A stretch of DNA of 64,000 bases from Collybiopsis luxurians FD-317 M1 (Eukaryota > Basidiomycota > Agaricomycetes > Agaricales > Omphalotaceae): NCBI GenBank assembly GCA_000827265.1, contig KN834751.1, positions 1,147,977 through 1,211,976 of the forward strand, read 5' to 3'. Of this stretch, positions 1-12,171 are shown piece by piece. A program made the translations under genes and the position numbers. Within the stretch, counting starts at the first letter, position 1, and each line of letters starts with the position of its first letter. Under the pieces are notes generated by a model. The model was not told the origin of the DNA. It saw nothing but the letters and a program-made list of their open reading frames with translations, and did not search any database.

Positions 1-576
1 TGTGTGGATAAGAGAACCCGCAGCCCGGATAACGATGTCCTTTATATACACGGAATTGTCTTTGGCAGGATCACGAGAAGAAATAAGCGGATAGAAAGAA
101 CTGCGCCAATGTGACCAAAGCTTAGGCTGGGTCTGGTGAAGGGCCAAGAGCTTCTGGAATTCTCGAGTTTGAAGAGGAAACATTCCTCAGTTCTCATCGG
201 AAGGAAAGATCAGCGTCAATATGGCAGCGCAGTCGCCCGAAGGCCTTTAGTCGCGCGACGCACATTGTCCATGGCATTGTACCCCGCAGAATGTTTGAAT
301 TACGTCAAGCAACGACCTTACCCGGCCCGCTCTTTTTACATGATCGGCACCACGGCAGCGACCTGTTAACGAAGAACAGAGCAGCTGATATAACTCGAAT
401 AGGCGGCCAGGTCTATTACCTAGCTGTATTGTACAACGAAATTTTTTGAGAGATGGGGACGGGGAAGGGCGCGAAAATCATCAGAAAGATTTCTAATGCT
501 AAAACAAGGATAAGTCTTCGAAATATTGAATTACTAGGGACATGTTGCTGCAAGTAGTATGTAAGTACATACCGTT
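1..576. other. No gene recognised at left edge
   Basis: An open frame of 77 codons lies at 136-369 on the plus strand, but it has no recognisable domain, no intron structure and no paralogue in the window. It could be an edge exon of a gene lying to the left. I see no other feature here. Confidence 0.4.
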
Positions 577-2066
577 CTAACTGAGATCCCAAACCTCCAC
601 CATATCACTATCACTCAAATGTACCATGCCTACAAAAGGATCAAAACAACAACACTCCGAAAGCTTGGGCAAATCGACACAAGCTGCATCGACGTGCAGA
701 TCCCTATCGGAACCCATATGAATATTATACATGATTACCCGCCGTTTTGAACGAAAGATACTGGTACTGCTACCGATACCTCTGGCTGCAGATCCGCCGA
801 CAACCAGAAAATCCATGAAGATCGGTTCGGAAACAAAGGATTCGTACTTTGGAGCCTCCGGTAGATAAAATGCCATCTCCGTATCTGGCTCAAGTGTGAT
901 ACGGAATGGACGAACCCCTTCACCACTTTCATCGGAAAAATGCGCAGCTAGCCAGATGGGACCAGTACTATCCTGATCTGATAGACCAGAAGAGACACAC
1001 AAAGGATCCTTTCTGAGAGGCCTTTCAAGAGTTCCCCAGTGAGTCCGTTGCATAGGCGAGCCTGCTGGCACAATAGTATGGTCTGGAAGTGTAAATGCTT
1101 CAAAGGAAGTTTGCTTTGATTCCGTTTCATTGGATACAAGAACATGGCCAGGCAAGATTGTTATACATTGGGCAATATCATTCTGCATCGTAGATGATCA
1201 GACCAGTTGAGAACAGAAGAAGACAACACGCGTACGTTTATCCATGATGAAGAAAGTATATAAACATTTTGAGAGGGTATGTGCACCACAGAAGCAGTAT
1301 TGGATCCAACTTCTCCAGGGATGATACAGAAATTATAACCGACAGCAAAGGTTCTTATATAGCCTGTAAACTGAATTGCTGTAATAATCAAATCTACCTC
1401 TCCTTGATAATTGAATTTGAAGAAAGCGCTGGAAATCGAGAGTAAAAACGGTTCGATCTAGTGAATTTACCAAACTTACAGACTTGTATTTCTAATGAAT
1501 GGAGTGAAAAGCCCCAACTTTGCATCGCTTTCGACCGTTCCACAGCGACCATAAACTGGCCACACAAGTCGCTCGTCGCTAGTGGCTTGGTATTTGAAGA
1601 TTTCCGTTTTTGTCTCAAGATCATAGACTTGCATGCCTTGGGGACCCTTGATGGAAAGATACCGACTGTGAACTAGTTCTATGTGACGCCTGCGGTTCTC
1701 CAAGTCGATCTCAGTCTGAAAAGACCAGATATAACCGAGTGTATGAACGACGGGTTGAACCTGCTGTTTCCAGATGTTATTCCATCGATGGGTACGGAGA
1801 AGCAATCGTTCAAGATCGTGAGCAGTTTGAGAAGGTAGGGGACCGGGTGGTAGAAAATATCCAGAGTGGATATAAGCAGCCTTCCAAACCGCCAATCGAA
1901 ACGTAAAAGTTTGAAGCCGTTTACACGCCTGCCATCGTCCCAAATACGTGAAGGTTTCCTTATGCTGTTCGAGAAAGCTCACCTTCCTTAATTGAATCAA
2001 GTCGGGCGGTTCCAAAAAGCCCAAGATATGGAACAAGACATCGTCTGGAAGCTGCAATAGCAACAT
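577..2066 (-). CDS. F-box protein, family 1, copy A (443 aa)
   Basis: F-box proteins are substrate-recognition subunits of SCF ubiquitin ligases; the substrate here is unknown. Four exons on the minus strand: 2066-1983, 1928-1480, 1428-1236, 1182-577, with introns of 54, 51 and 53 nt and phases that keep one frame. Exon 1 encodes almost exactly the F-box core (MLLLQLPDDVLFHILGFL), and the first intron follows LRK. The remainder is a family-specific C-terminal region ending in a conserved FDPFVG block, with no WD40 or LRR repeat that I can recognise. Paralogues B and C share every intron position, which strongly supports the model. The start is the only ATG directly before the F-box. It lies in a roughly 2-kb unit shared with the decayed F-box at 4640-5029 and their adjoining SDR genes. 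No disabling change was seen. Confidence 0.85.
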
Positions 2067-2377
2067 GGGAGTGCGGAAGGAAGAAGCTCTGTGTAAAGCG
2101 CCCGGAAAGCGTCAAGTGACTCACTCGAGTGCATCGCGATTAAAAAGCATATATACGCATGCAGCAAACATCTTCATGGACTTTGGGCTGCTTAGCTTCT
2201 CAACAATGACAAGCTGTATGTATTATTTTCCAGTTTCACGCATTTTGTTTTATAGGGAATTAGAGACAAAAGACAGCAAAAAACACCCAAAAAATAACTT
2301 GGAGGGAAAAAGTTCGACCGTGAGTACAAGTTACATTCGGCCACAGGAGATTCCGGTTCTCCTTGAGTCCTCCTTTA
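2067..2377. other. Duplicated intergenic spacer
   Basis: No gene is seen. The sequence aligns by eye with about 5030-5200 (shared stretches around AAGCGCCC, TTCTCAACAATG and AGTTYCACG). It is therefore part of the F-box/SDR segmental duplication and probably carries the promoter of F-box copy A. Confidence 0.55.
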
Positions 2378-3382
2378 GCTAAAGGCCATTCACCGTCAAT
2401 CAGTATTGTCTGTCCTGTAACATAATCAGAGTCTGGACTGGCAAGGAAGGATACCAGTTTGGCGATGTCCTCGGGAATGCTCGTTCGACCAAGAGTAATC
2501 GCTGTCTTCGTATTCTTAGTTCTGGAAGTCCGGATGTATGTGCACTCATTTGTGCATCTGCTCATCTCCACATCGGTGTGTCTACAATACCTGGCGCATA
2601 TCTGAAGTGAAATCGTCAGCGAATTGACACTGTACCCGTGCATCGTAATATTGTGCCTCACAAGTTCCGTAGCAAGAGATTGGGTTAGGCTTTTTACAGC
2701 GGCTTTGGTAGCACTGTAGATGGGAAAGAGGAGGAATGTTCGGAGGGCGACGATACTCCATGGATTCTTGAGCATTTTTTGCGGAGAAGTGGCATTGCAA
2801 CCTGATAAATCAAATTCTCACCTAGCACGGCTGACGATCTTACCTAGGTCCTGAGCCTTGTTTGATAAACTGTTTCGCCGCTACTTGGTCCTGCCACAAG
2901 ACTTCATTGAAGTTAACCTCGAAAAGCCTTTGGACATCGGCTCCCTCGACGTACATTTCTCCCACTGAACCTTACCTGTACCGGCGTCAGCTACCATCTC
3001 GTTGAGCGGCCCAAAAGCCTCGTTCAGAGCTTCCACAATTGTTTCAACCTCAGAATATTTCAATATGTCTGCATATACGGGAACGGTTTTGCGACCCAGA
3101 CTCTCAATTTCATTTACGACCTGGGAGTCGAATCGTTTTGCAAGCTTCCAAGGACTCGCACACTTTCTACCAGACTGGACTTATGCTCAAGATCAATCAC
3201 GAACTCATCTCTAGCAAGGTGCAGAGCGATCGCTTTCCCATTGAATGAGAGAACAAATGAGTTGGAGGTCGTACGAAGATGGAAACCCCAGGTACATCCC
3301 TTGAGCGGAGCCAGTAACAAGCAGGCGACTTGAGGAAGGGGCGTGTAAGAAAGCCAGCAGATGGCTGAAACGAACCAAACAT
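2378..3382 (-). pseudogene. Short-chain dehydrogenase/reductase pseudogene (SDR copy 1)
   Basis: This is a decayed duplicate of the intact SDR at 5280-6393. Recognisable parts, in order, are a cofactor-loop remnant (TGSAQG, now out of frame with its surroundings), the GKAIAL segment, the catalytic YSATK block and the C-terminal DYVTGQTILIDG block. Compared with the intact copy, about 60 nt of the 5' coding region are missing. An extra base near 2960 shifts the frame after KVQW, and a one-base loss near 2390 destroys the final GGMAF. The NAG motif reads DAG. Splice sites are partly preserved, so it may still be transcribed, but it cannot encode a full enzyme. Confidence 0.8.
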
Positions 3383-3454
3383 TCTGTATCACCCCAATAT
3401 CATTCTACCCTGAAACTGAGGCTCGTTCAACTTATACCATCTACCTAGCTCGGA

Positions 3455-4008
3455 CTACCAAGCCGAATCAACCTCCCTTACAATCTTCTCCCCAGGGCCA
3501 TAGTCACTACTAGCATGTACCTCACCCGTACTCCCATCCTTCTTCATCTTAACATGACAATAATCCCCGTCCCCACACTTCGTCTGCCCATTCGCCCCCT
3601 TCAAATGAACCACAAACTCCACATCGCCTTCATCATCTACATGAGGTTTCCCTTCGAACTTGGGTGTGCCCACCCGAGCAACGGTACCCTTGGAGCCTGG
3701 CTTAAAAAAGTTTTGGATTTTCGATTTGAGGAAGAGTTGAGCGGCGTTCCGGACTTTGCCGGCCTCCGCGTCAGGGACGGGAGTTAGGCCCATCTCAGAA
3801 GGGGAGTGGAATTCGAAATTGATTTCAGGGTAGACCTTGAGCTCAGCGCGAGCGTGGATATCGGTGTTCAGCGCATCGTTCTGTTCAGTGAATACATCGA
3901 TGAGTTAGATGAAGGGTAGGAACTCAAGGTACGTACCAAGAAAGGCACCGCGTATGTGGCAGAGACAAGACTAAAGGCAAGGAGAGCAGAGAAAGCACTG
4001 AAGCGCAT
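3455..4008 (-). CDS. Small secreted protein of unknown function (165 aa)
   Basis: Two exons on the minus strand, 4008-3937 and 3880-3455, with a 56-nt intron that begins GTACGT and is acceptor-matched at TGAACAG. The first 22 residues (MRFSAFSALLAFSLVSATYA) form a typical signal peptide with small residues before the cleavage site. The mature part is about 143 residues, lysine-rich, with two cysteines near the C-terminus (KCGDGDYC) that could form one disulfide. I do not recognise the fold. The start was chosen because it opens the signal peptide; a longer upstream frame adds unlikely sequence. A TATA-like box lies about 105 bp upstream. The gene sits between the two copies of the F-box/SDR duplication. 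Confidence 0.75.
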
Positions 4009-4110
4009 GGTGGACTGAGTAAGAATGGATATACTATTGAGGGTTTTTTCTTCCAGAGATTGTGTACTGACCAGCAGATGAGGAAACCATGTTGCGAAAA
4101 AAGCTTCCTC

Positions 4111-4116
4111 TTTATA
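4111..4116 (-). promoter_or_regulatory. TATA-like box of the small secreted protein gene
   Basis: The minus strand reads CGTATAAAGAGG here, about 105 bp upstream of the start codon at 4008. This spacing is usual for fungal core promoters. The assignment rests on sequence and position only. Confidence 0.45.
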
Positions 4117-4639
4117 CGTTGCAAAATTTCTCAATCCATGAGGGGATCAGAACCGCCTTGACCGATGCGTCGAAATGCCTCAAATTGATTTGATTATTAT
4201 CTACGCACTGCCCAGCTCGAATATCGTAAACCGTAAACTTTTTTCCGTCAAATCCACTCCGAGTCTCGCGTCTTCCGTCTTGATATCTCCCCAGTGCCTA
4301 GTACTCAGTCTTCCCTCCTTCCCATTCAATTCTCTTCCCGTATTCGCTTGCAATCTCCCTCCTCGCCCAACTTCGATACATTCATGTTTCCTGTCCTTGA
4401 CCTCTCGCTACAGTTCTAACACCCTAAGCGACACTGTTTTTCGACTTATTCCAACAATTTCAGCTTATGTTCCCTTTAGGTTTTGGTTCGGTTTCATGAA
4501 AGACTCGAAAAGTTGTTCAAAAGTGCGACTGATTTGATAGGAGTCATTCCGCGAAAGAGACTCGAATTACAGATACTATAGCGCAAAAGATCATCTTCTC
4601 GGGTCGAAAGGCGCCTCGAGCGAAGAAAGTCATCGTCGT
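4117..4639. other. Intergenic, pyrimidine-rich
   Basis: An open frame at 4175-4537 on the plus strand is Ser/Leu/Pro-rich and follows the pyrimidine bias of this strand. It shows no domain and no splice structure. I see no convincing gene. Confidence 0.4.
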
Positions 4640-5029
4640 CGGCGGTTTGGTATTTGAAGATTTCGCGTTTGGTCTCAAGATCATAGCCTTACAAGCCTTG
4701 ATGAAAAGATACCGACTGTGAACTATTTCTATGTGACACCTGCGGCATTCTGAGCCGATCCCAGTCTGAAAAGAGCAGATACGACTAAGCGTATGAACGA
4801 CAGGTTGAGCCTACTGTACCCAGATGTCATTCCATCGATGGGTACGGAGTAAAAGCTTGAAGCCGTTTACAAGTCTGTCACCATCCCAAATGCGTGGAGG
4901 ATTCTTTTAAGCGGCTCGAGAAAGCTCAGCTTCCTCGTTTGAACCAGATCGGGCGATTTCGAAAAGTTCAAGACGTGAATTTTGAAACAAGACATCGTCT
5001 GGAAGCTGAAGCAACGACATCGAAGTATT
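4640..5029 (-). pseudogene. F-box family 1 pseudogene (copy D)
   Basis: The start and first residues of the F-box (MSLLQLPDDVLF) are intact at 5029. The frame is then lost within the F-box core relative to copies A-C, where the DNA still aligns (ctggttcaaacgaggaagctgagc against the LRK/donor region of copy A). The segment for VWKAAY to about HDLERLL is deleted. The remaining exon-2 sequence up to the IFKYQT region carries stops, and exons 3 and 4 are absent. It is the partner of copy A in the segmental duplication. Confidence 0.75.
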
Positions 5030-5279
5030 GGGAAGATGCGCGATATGTGTTAAGCGCCCAAGCGATAGCAAGCATCTTAGGGCTACTGATTCAAACAATT
5101 TCTCAACAATGGCAGAATGTATACATTATCTTCTAGTTCCACGCCTCCCGCTTCTCTCGATAGTTCATCTTGATGAATTCGTAAACAAAAGATAGTAATA
5201 ACACTCGAAGACTAGAAATGGAGGGTAGAAGCCCGATCAAGAGTACAAGTTACACTCGGCCAGAGTTACGAGTCCTCCT

Positions 5280-6393
5280 TCAACTAAACGCCATTCCGCC
5301 GTCAACCAGCATCGTCTGTCCTGTGACGTAATCAGAGTCCGGACTGGCAAGAAATGATACCAGTTTGGCGACGTCCTCGGGAACGCTCGTTCGACCAAGA
5401 GTAATCCCGGTCTTTGTATTCTGGAAATTCTGTCCTTTGGGTAACCTATTTATCGCCCTCATTTGTTCATCTGCCAATTCCCACAGCGGTGTGTCTACAA
5501 CGCCTGGTGCGTAACTGAAGAGGAATCATCAGCAAGTTGACAATGTTCAAGTAATAGTTAAGCCTACCCGTTCACGGTAATATTGTGCTTCGCAAGCTCC
5601 ATGGCAAGAGATTGGGTTAGGCTTTTTACAGCGGCTTTGGTAGCACTGTAGATGGGAAAGAGGAGGAAAGGTCGGAAGGCGACGATACTTCATGGGTTCC
5701 TGAGCATTTTTGCGGAGAAATGACAACTGGAGAAATTAAATTCTCACCTAACACAGTTGACGATCTTACCTCCTGAGCCTTGTTTGATAAACTGTTTTGC
5801 CGCTACTTGGTCCTGCCACAAGACTCCATTGAAGTTGACCTCAAACAACTTCTGGACATCGGCTTCCTCGACATCCATTCCCCATTGAACTTTACCCGTA
5901 CCAGCGTTGGCTACCATTACATTGAGCGGCCCAAGAGCTTCGGTCGAAGCTTCTACCATTCTTTTGACTTCGGAATATTTCGAAACGTCTGCATATATAG
6001 GAATAGCTTTCCGACCCAGATCCTGGATTTCATTTACGACCTGTACAGGGGTCACTTTGCAAGCTTCCAAAGCAAACAGAAGGTTAACTCGCACACTTTC
6101 TACCAGGCTGGACTTATGCTCAAGATCATTAACACAAATGTCAAACCCATCTCTAGCTAGGCGTAATGCGATTGCTTTCCCACTAAATGATGGATGCTAT
6201 GAGTTGGGTTTAGTGAAGACGAAGACCCAGATACGTACATTCCTTGTGCAGAGCCAGTAATAATAGCGCTCTTCGACGCTGCTCTGGAAGTTGCAAACCC
6301 CCTTTGAAATCGAGGTGTGCTGAACTCAAAACCGGGATTTAGCAGGCGACTTGAGGAAGGTGCGCGTAAGAAGGCAAGGAGATGGGTGAACAT
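5280..6393 (-). CDS. Short-chain dehydrogenase/reductase, diacetyl-reductase-like (296 aa)
   Basis: An NAD(P)-dependent oxidoreductase of the classical SDR family. The overall pattern, including the ending DYVTGQTMLVDGG, resembles diacetyl/acetoin reductases, but the substrate is not established. Five exons on the minus strand: 6393-6239, 6182-6095, 6040-5748, 5687-5568, 5514-5280. The phases are consistent throughout, and an in-frame TGA near 5695 falls inside intron 3. Motifs: cofactor loop TGSAQGIG at residues 46-53 (the I and the split codon are restored by splicing), NAG 126-128, catalytic Ser179, and Tyr192-x3-Lys196 (YSATK), with the usual 13-residue Ser-Tyr spacing. The first 40 residues are rich in Arg/Ser/Phe and nearly free of acidic residues, suggesting a mitochondrial presequence. 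The neighbouring copy at 2378-3382 is dead. Confidence 0.87.
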
Positions 6394-8235
6394 TAATGCT
6401 CTTCAGTTGGAGTCGCAAGATATGGGTAAGAGAGAGCGACAGTCGTCTTTATGTACTCGACATGGTGGTACCACATCAAAAGATGCAAGTGTACCGAACC
6501 GCGCCAAGGGATAGATATCCAACAACTATAGTCTATTGTGCGAAGAATAAAGATGTTCTGGAATTTTTCGAATCTAAGGCGCGAGTCTTAACTCCACTAG
6601 CGCGAATAGCGCAGTCGATAATTGAACAGCTCTTGCTGGTCTTCAATCGCGCCTACATTCCTATCTTTTGCCGTAACATTTTTGTTCGGTGATGCACCTG
6701 CAGTCCGAAGCAGCTGACACAACAAAGAACCGCAAACGAATAGGATAGTTCCTATCCAGTCTGTGCCTAAATATCGTGCTCAATGAAATCTTGAAAGTGT
6801 GTATGTAGGAAGTGCATCGCGAGAGACACAGACACGAGCCAGTGACCCGGCCCGAACCTTTGGAACTACATTTTCAGCCAGCTGGGTCTACTCTATATGC
6901 CAATTTTGAACTCACTGGTTACCAAACTCAAAGCAATCTCCAATGCATTAACCTACCGAGAACACTTGTTGCATACATTCCTCAGCTTCTAAGAAAAACA
7001 TGTCCTCACGATTTCAAGCTATGGCCTGCAAAGATATTATCACCGTATTTGTTGAACAAGGAGTGAGCTTTGCGTACTCATGTACTTAGTCCATTTGAAT
7101 GAAAGCCATGTTTCTCTCACCGATATTCCAATCTCCGTCCTGGCACATATAATTTTGTTCTTGAACGTTGCACCTTCGGATAAGTATATGTATATCTGGC
7201 GCAGACAGGCGATAACATCGACTTTCCGATCCTTCGAGGCTTCAGAAAGATGACACAATCAGTGTACGTGCTATTTACTAAATGGAATACGGTGTTTCCA
7301 TAACTAAACACGACTATATGCATGTAGTGGCTCAGCCAAGAGGGGTCTCACGAATTCTCATATTTCCCGATGAATACGTATTTATATAATTCTCAAGCAT
7401 GCACAAACAGTACATATGCTTCATACCAGAAGTCTGGTAGAGATTGCTTGTACCATGTGGAGTTCTGTTGCTCTGCAGGTTCCTCGGGACTTGGCTGACT
7501 TTCTATTGACTGGAGCAGGAACATTCAATCAGGATGTGTTCCATCGTATCGGTAACTCAAGTTGGTAACTCGGCGATAGCTGCATGCTCGTCGCTTCTGA
7601 AATTCTACCTGCTTCATATGCGTCGCTCGTTCATGTTCCGAGGAATATTGTATTCACTTCTTGAGTCGGAAAACTCTAGAGAGGGAATTATGCGCAGATA
7701 TCTTCTCCTCGCGTTTTGGTTTACACAAATTTCCTTCACTGCAGTAAGGGTACGGTTCAGGACGTTCAGATATAAATTGCTATTCCATCTCCCCCTAGAC
7801 ACATCGGTGGGTGGACCATTATTTATAGTTCGAATCTACGCAAGCTATATTCATGGGAATGCTTCTACAACTTATACTGAGAGGTCCGTGATGAAACCTA
7901 GCCGACCTCAGACTAAAGGAATTCGAGCATTCCCCCGAGGGCCAACATGGAGAAATTCTATGGTTTAGTCCAAATTCACAAGGAGGACTGAGTATTTTAT
8001 TATCCACCAATGGTCTGGGCAAAGAAGGACACCAACGGGAATGATGTAGAGGATTGATTAGTGACAGTAATGCATAGTACATACTTGGCATCGAAATGAT
8101 TACCAGAGAATTCAGTAATTTGTTCCACCACGGGCCTCCATTGCCTGCGTCTTCCCTGAGACATGAGCGCGGTTCTGCCGAGATCAACGGGCTCGGAAAC
8201 AGTGGCCCATATTGCACTGCAGAACCAGCGTGTCT
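6394..8235. other. 1.8-kb gene-free interval
   Basis: Several short open frames occur on both strands, but none has a domain, a credible exon chain or a paralogue in the window. The right end near 8100-8235 lies just downstream of F-box copy B and may contain its 3' UTR. I see no transposon termini. Confidence 0.4.
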
Positions 8236-9817
8236 TTATCCATGCAGTGGACTCTCTTCCTCCATTCCCTCAATGAGATTGTTTCGGTATTCTTTACCCT
8301 CCTTTTCCTTGACCACGTCAAAAACTGAAACTACACCATCCTCCCTCAGGCATATCAATCCTACGAAAGGGTCGAAGGTGTATTGATTGGAGGCATTAGG
8401 AAATGGAGGGACATCGAGGCAAGCTGTATCGACATGCAAGTCCCCATCGAAATTCGAATAAACATCATACAACGCTACACGTGGTTGCGTAGAGTCCCTG
8501 CCAGAGAAGGAGGTTATGTATCCGATAGCTCTGGCTCTGGAACCAGAAATGATCTTGTATTCCACGAAATACGGATTGCGGGCGGAGGAGTCACATTCGG
8601 GGGCGTCCGGGAAATAAAATGCCAGTTTCGCACCGGATTCAAGTGCGATACGGACGGGACGGAGTCCTGCCTCGCTTCCTTCAAGTTGCGTCAACAGCCA
8701 GATATATCCGGTATCGTTCTGGTCTGACAGGTCTGAAGAAACATACGTAAATTCTCCCAACATCTCCCATAATGCACCAGAGTGGGTCTGTCGTGCCGGC
8801 GTACCCGCTCGTATGATGTTATGATCCGGAAGGGCAAATATTAGGATGCGAGTTTGCTCTGGATGTATTTCATGAACTACGAGAACATGTCCGGGCAAGA
8901 TTGTTGCGTCTACTATCACTTCCTGCATTTTTGAAAAGAATCAGATTGATCATTTAAAGATATACGTTGACAGTGGCGTACATTTTCCAATGTTGAAGAA
9001 AGCAAGTAGACCTTTCGGGAGGATATATGCAGCAACGACGTACTAGTAGTCGTTCTATCTCGACGAACTTCGAAAACGCAGAAATCATAGCCGACAGCCA
9101 AGATATCGTTGATTTCTGCAGTATGAATCTCCGTATCGATGAACTTGATTTCTCCCTCGGGATTGATTTTATGGAAACCGCTACGAGCACTTATTGAGTG
9201 GCAGAAACTCGAGACGTTAATTTCCTTGACTTACAGCCTTGAATTTTTGTAGAACGGAGTAAAAATTCGTGGAAACGCCGCATCGCCTTCAGCCACTATA
9301 TTCCGAGGAATATCAAACCACGTAAACGTCTCGTTACTGGCGGTCTGGTACTTGAAGATTTCGCACTTGCTCTCAAGATCATATACTCGCAAACTTCTGA
9401 GACCGCGAATGATGAGATACCGACTATAAGCTAATTCCATGTCCTGGTGTTCATCTGAGTCTATCCCACATTGGCCAGACCAGATGCAGCCAAAGGTATA
9501 ACGGACGCTTTGATCCTGTTTCAGCCAAATTTTGTCCCATCGATCCGCACGAAGAAGAATTTGTTCGAGCTCTCGAACAGTTTGAGAATGTAGGGGGCCA
9601 GGTGGAAGAAAAGATCCGGAATTCCTATAAGCAGTTCTCCAGACCGTCCGTTCCAACGTCAAAGCTTGCAGCCGTTTACAAGTCTGTCGTCCGGAATTAG
9701 TGAAAAACTTTCGTGTTAGTTCAAAAAAATCACTTTTCTCAATTGAAACAGGTCAGGCGGTTTCGAAAATCCCAGGATGTTGAATAAGATATCATCTGGA
9801 AGCTGCAGTAGCGACAT
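8236..9817 (-). CDS. F-box protein, family 1, copy B (472 aa)
   Basis: Paralogue of copy A with identical gene architecture. Exons are 9817-9734, 9683-9235, 9180-8982 and 8922-8236; introns are 50, 54 and 59 nt, and the total coding length is divisible by three. The F-box MSLLQLPDDILFNILGF fills exon 1. The C-terminal region keeps the family blocks LPGHVLVVHE, YVSSDLSDQ and FDPFVGLICLREDG, then extends about 25 residues beyond copy A with a Glu/Lys-rich tail. It probably acts as an SCF substrate adaptor, target unknown. Nearest relative in the window is copy C, immediately to the right on the same strand, so B and C look like a recent tandem duplication. Confidence 0.87.
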
Positions 9818-10271
9818 GGGAGTGCGGAAGGCAGGCGCATGGAGCGCCCAGACGGCGCTCATTTATAGACTCCGAAGAGCCCTCAGCTCCCCGTTCAGCC
9901 GTCGAAGATGGAATTTCTGCATATCTTATTATAATAAATTTTTTAAATAAGAGCAGATTGACATGAAAATTGAACAAAATGCCGTCCTTATCTAATTCCT
10001 GCAGCTTTGCACGCGAAGGCGGGATCATCTCCAATCTTACAAAGTTTGCATATTAGCCAGTCGTAGCAACAGGCTTTCTCAAAGTGTCCGAAGCAGGACA
10101 GGAGTGCCGATGTGAATTATATGAGGAATACGTACTTGCCATCGAAGAAGCTAATTGGTACTCCTGTGGAGCATCCAATACTATCCCACTACCCCGCCCC
10201 TTCCCCGGGCTCGACTCTGACTAGGCCCATAAATAATAGCCTATCTGCATCGCAGACCCAGCATGCTTCTA
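9818..10271. other. Spacer between F-box copies B and C
   Basis: This should hold the promoter of copy B and the 3' end of copy C. An open frame at 9792-10034 overlaps the start of copy B and is not credible. I see no other feature. Confidence 0.45.
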
Positions 10272-11844
10272 TCAATACCAACTGCGTGGTAGACGTTCTT
10301 CGTCACCTTCCTCGATGAAACTGTTCGAATTTTCTTTGCCTTCCTTTTCCTTGACCACGTCGAACATTGCAACCAGACCATCCTCCCTCAGACATACCAA
10401 TCCTACGAAAGGGTCGAAAATGAACTGCTCGGAAGGACATGAAAGTGGAGAGACATCAATACAAGACGTATCGACTTGCAAGTTTCCATTGGAATCCGGA
10501 TAAACGTCATACAACGCTACACGCGGTGGGGCGAATAATCGGTCGTAGAAGGAGGTTAAATAACCGATAGCTCTGGCTCTGGAACCTGGAGCGACCCGAT
10601 ATTCCACGAAGTACGGATTGAGAGCGGAGGGGTCACACTTTGGAGCGTCCGGTAGATAGAATGTCAGGTTTGCGTTGGATTCAAGTGTGATACGCATAGG
10701 ACGAAGGCCTTCCTCGCTTGCTTCAAGTCGCATCAACAGCCAGATATGAACAGTGTTGCCCTGGTCTGACAGGTCTGAAGAGACATACATAAGCTGGCCT
10801 CTGTAGATCTGCCGTAAGATACCAGAGTGGGTCTGTCGTGCAAGTGAACCGGCTGCTAAGGTATTATGATCCGGAAGGTCAAATATTCGAATGCAAGTCT
10901 GCTCTGAATCTATTTCATGAACTACGAGGACGTGTCCGGCCAGGATTGTTGCATCTACTATCTCTTCCTGCTTAATTAAAAAAAATCAGATGGTCATGTG
11001 GACAGAGGACGGTGAAGACGTACATTTTCCAATGTCGAAGGTAGCTGGTAGACCTTTTGGGAGGGAATATGTAGCAACGACGTAGTAGTCGATGCATCTC
11101 GGCCTTTAAAAATGAAAAACTCATGGCCGACAGCCAAGATAGCGCTCATATCTGCAACATCTATCTTTGTGTTGTAGAAATTGACTTCTCCTCTGGAATT
11201 GATCCTGTGGAAAGCGCTACGAGAATGCATTAAGTAGAAACTCAATGATGCGAATTTCAGAACTTACAGCTTTGTATTTCTACAAAACGGAGTAAAAATT
11301 CCTGACGCCGCATCGCCCTCAGTCGCTGCACTCGGCGAGTATCCAAACCACGAAAGCGTCTCGCTACCAACGGCCTGGTATCTGAAGATTTCGCACTTGC
11401 TCTCAAGGTCATATACCCGCAAATTTCCCAGGCCGCTTATGGTAAGATACCGACTATAGGCTAATTCCATGTGCTGTCGGTCGTTCGGGTGGAGTCCGTA
11501 TCGACCAGACCAGATACAACCAAGGGTATAGCCGATGCGTTGATCCTGCTTCCAGATCTTGTCCCATCGATCCGCACGAACGAGGATTTTTTCAAGATTA
11601 TGAACAGTTTGGATATGTAGAGGACCGGCTGGAAGAAAACATCTAGAATTTTCGTAGGCAGCCCTCCAGACCGTCCGTTCCAACGTCAACGCTTGAAGTC
11701 GTTTACAAGTCTATCGTCCCGATTTGGTTAACAAATTTACAGTCGCTGTGGAAAGCTCACCTTCCTCAGTCGAAACAGGTCATGCGGTTTCGAGAATTTT
11801 AGGATGATGAATAAGATATCATCTGGAAGCTGCAGCAGCGACAT
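10272..11844 (-). CDS. F-box protein, family 1, copy C (471 aa)
   Basis: Third intact member of the family. Exons are 11844-11761, 11710-11268, 11216-11024 and 10967-10272, with introns of 50, 51 and 56 nt at the same positions and phases as in copies A and B. The F-box reads MSLLQLPDDILFIILKF. Exon 2 is two codons shorter than in the sister copies, with no frame change. The conserved C-terminal blocks AGHVLVVHE, YVSSDLSDQ, YFVEYR and FDPFVGLVCLREDG are present. An SCF adaptor role is inferred from the F-box alone. The C-terminal tail differs from copy B only after the shared VVKEKEGKE segment. Confidence 0.87.
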
Positions 11845-12171
11845 AGGAGTACGCTAGACAGACGCTGCGTGTGAAGCGCCCAAGCGAATTGGTTGGCGCT
11901 TGCTCCTGATCAGGAGGATGTCAGACAGTCTATGCTATCCCGAATCCGATACATACTTTACTTACGCATGGTTTTTTCATTCTGCTTCGACTAATGAAGT
12001 TATTTGAAGGCGGGATGTTTTTCAGAACAGGTATTTACAGTATAAGGATCTTCGCTCGCTTGTACATGGGGCGTTATGAGAAAGTTTACAGACGCTAGAT
12101 ACAAAGCCAAGATAATATTGAAAAAAGAAAGACCTTGTCGTACATTCCCTAACCTACGTAGAGATCCCCGT
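11845..12171. other. Spacer upstream of F-box C
   Basis: No gene is seen. It separates the promoter side of F-box C from the 3' end of the securin-like gene. A short open frame starting at 12076 runs antisense to that gene and is not credible. Confidence 0.45.

Noticed and set aside
2260..2775. 171-codon frame as an intact SDR
   Set aside because: It contains only the C-terminal half, reads through the intron after NITMHG, and loses the ending DGG because of a frameshift.
7534..7968. 144-codon plus-strand open frame in the gene-free interval
   Set aside because: Composition is random, there is no domain, no paralogue and no splice signals; overlapping frames of similar length exist on the other strand.
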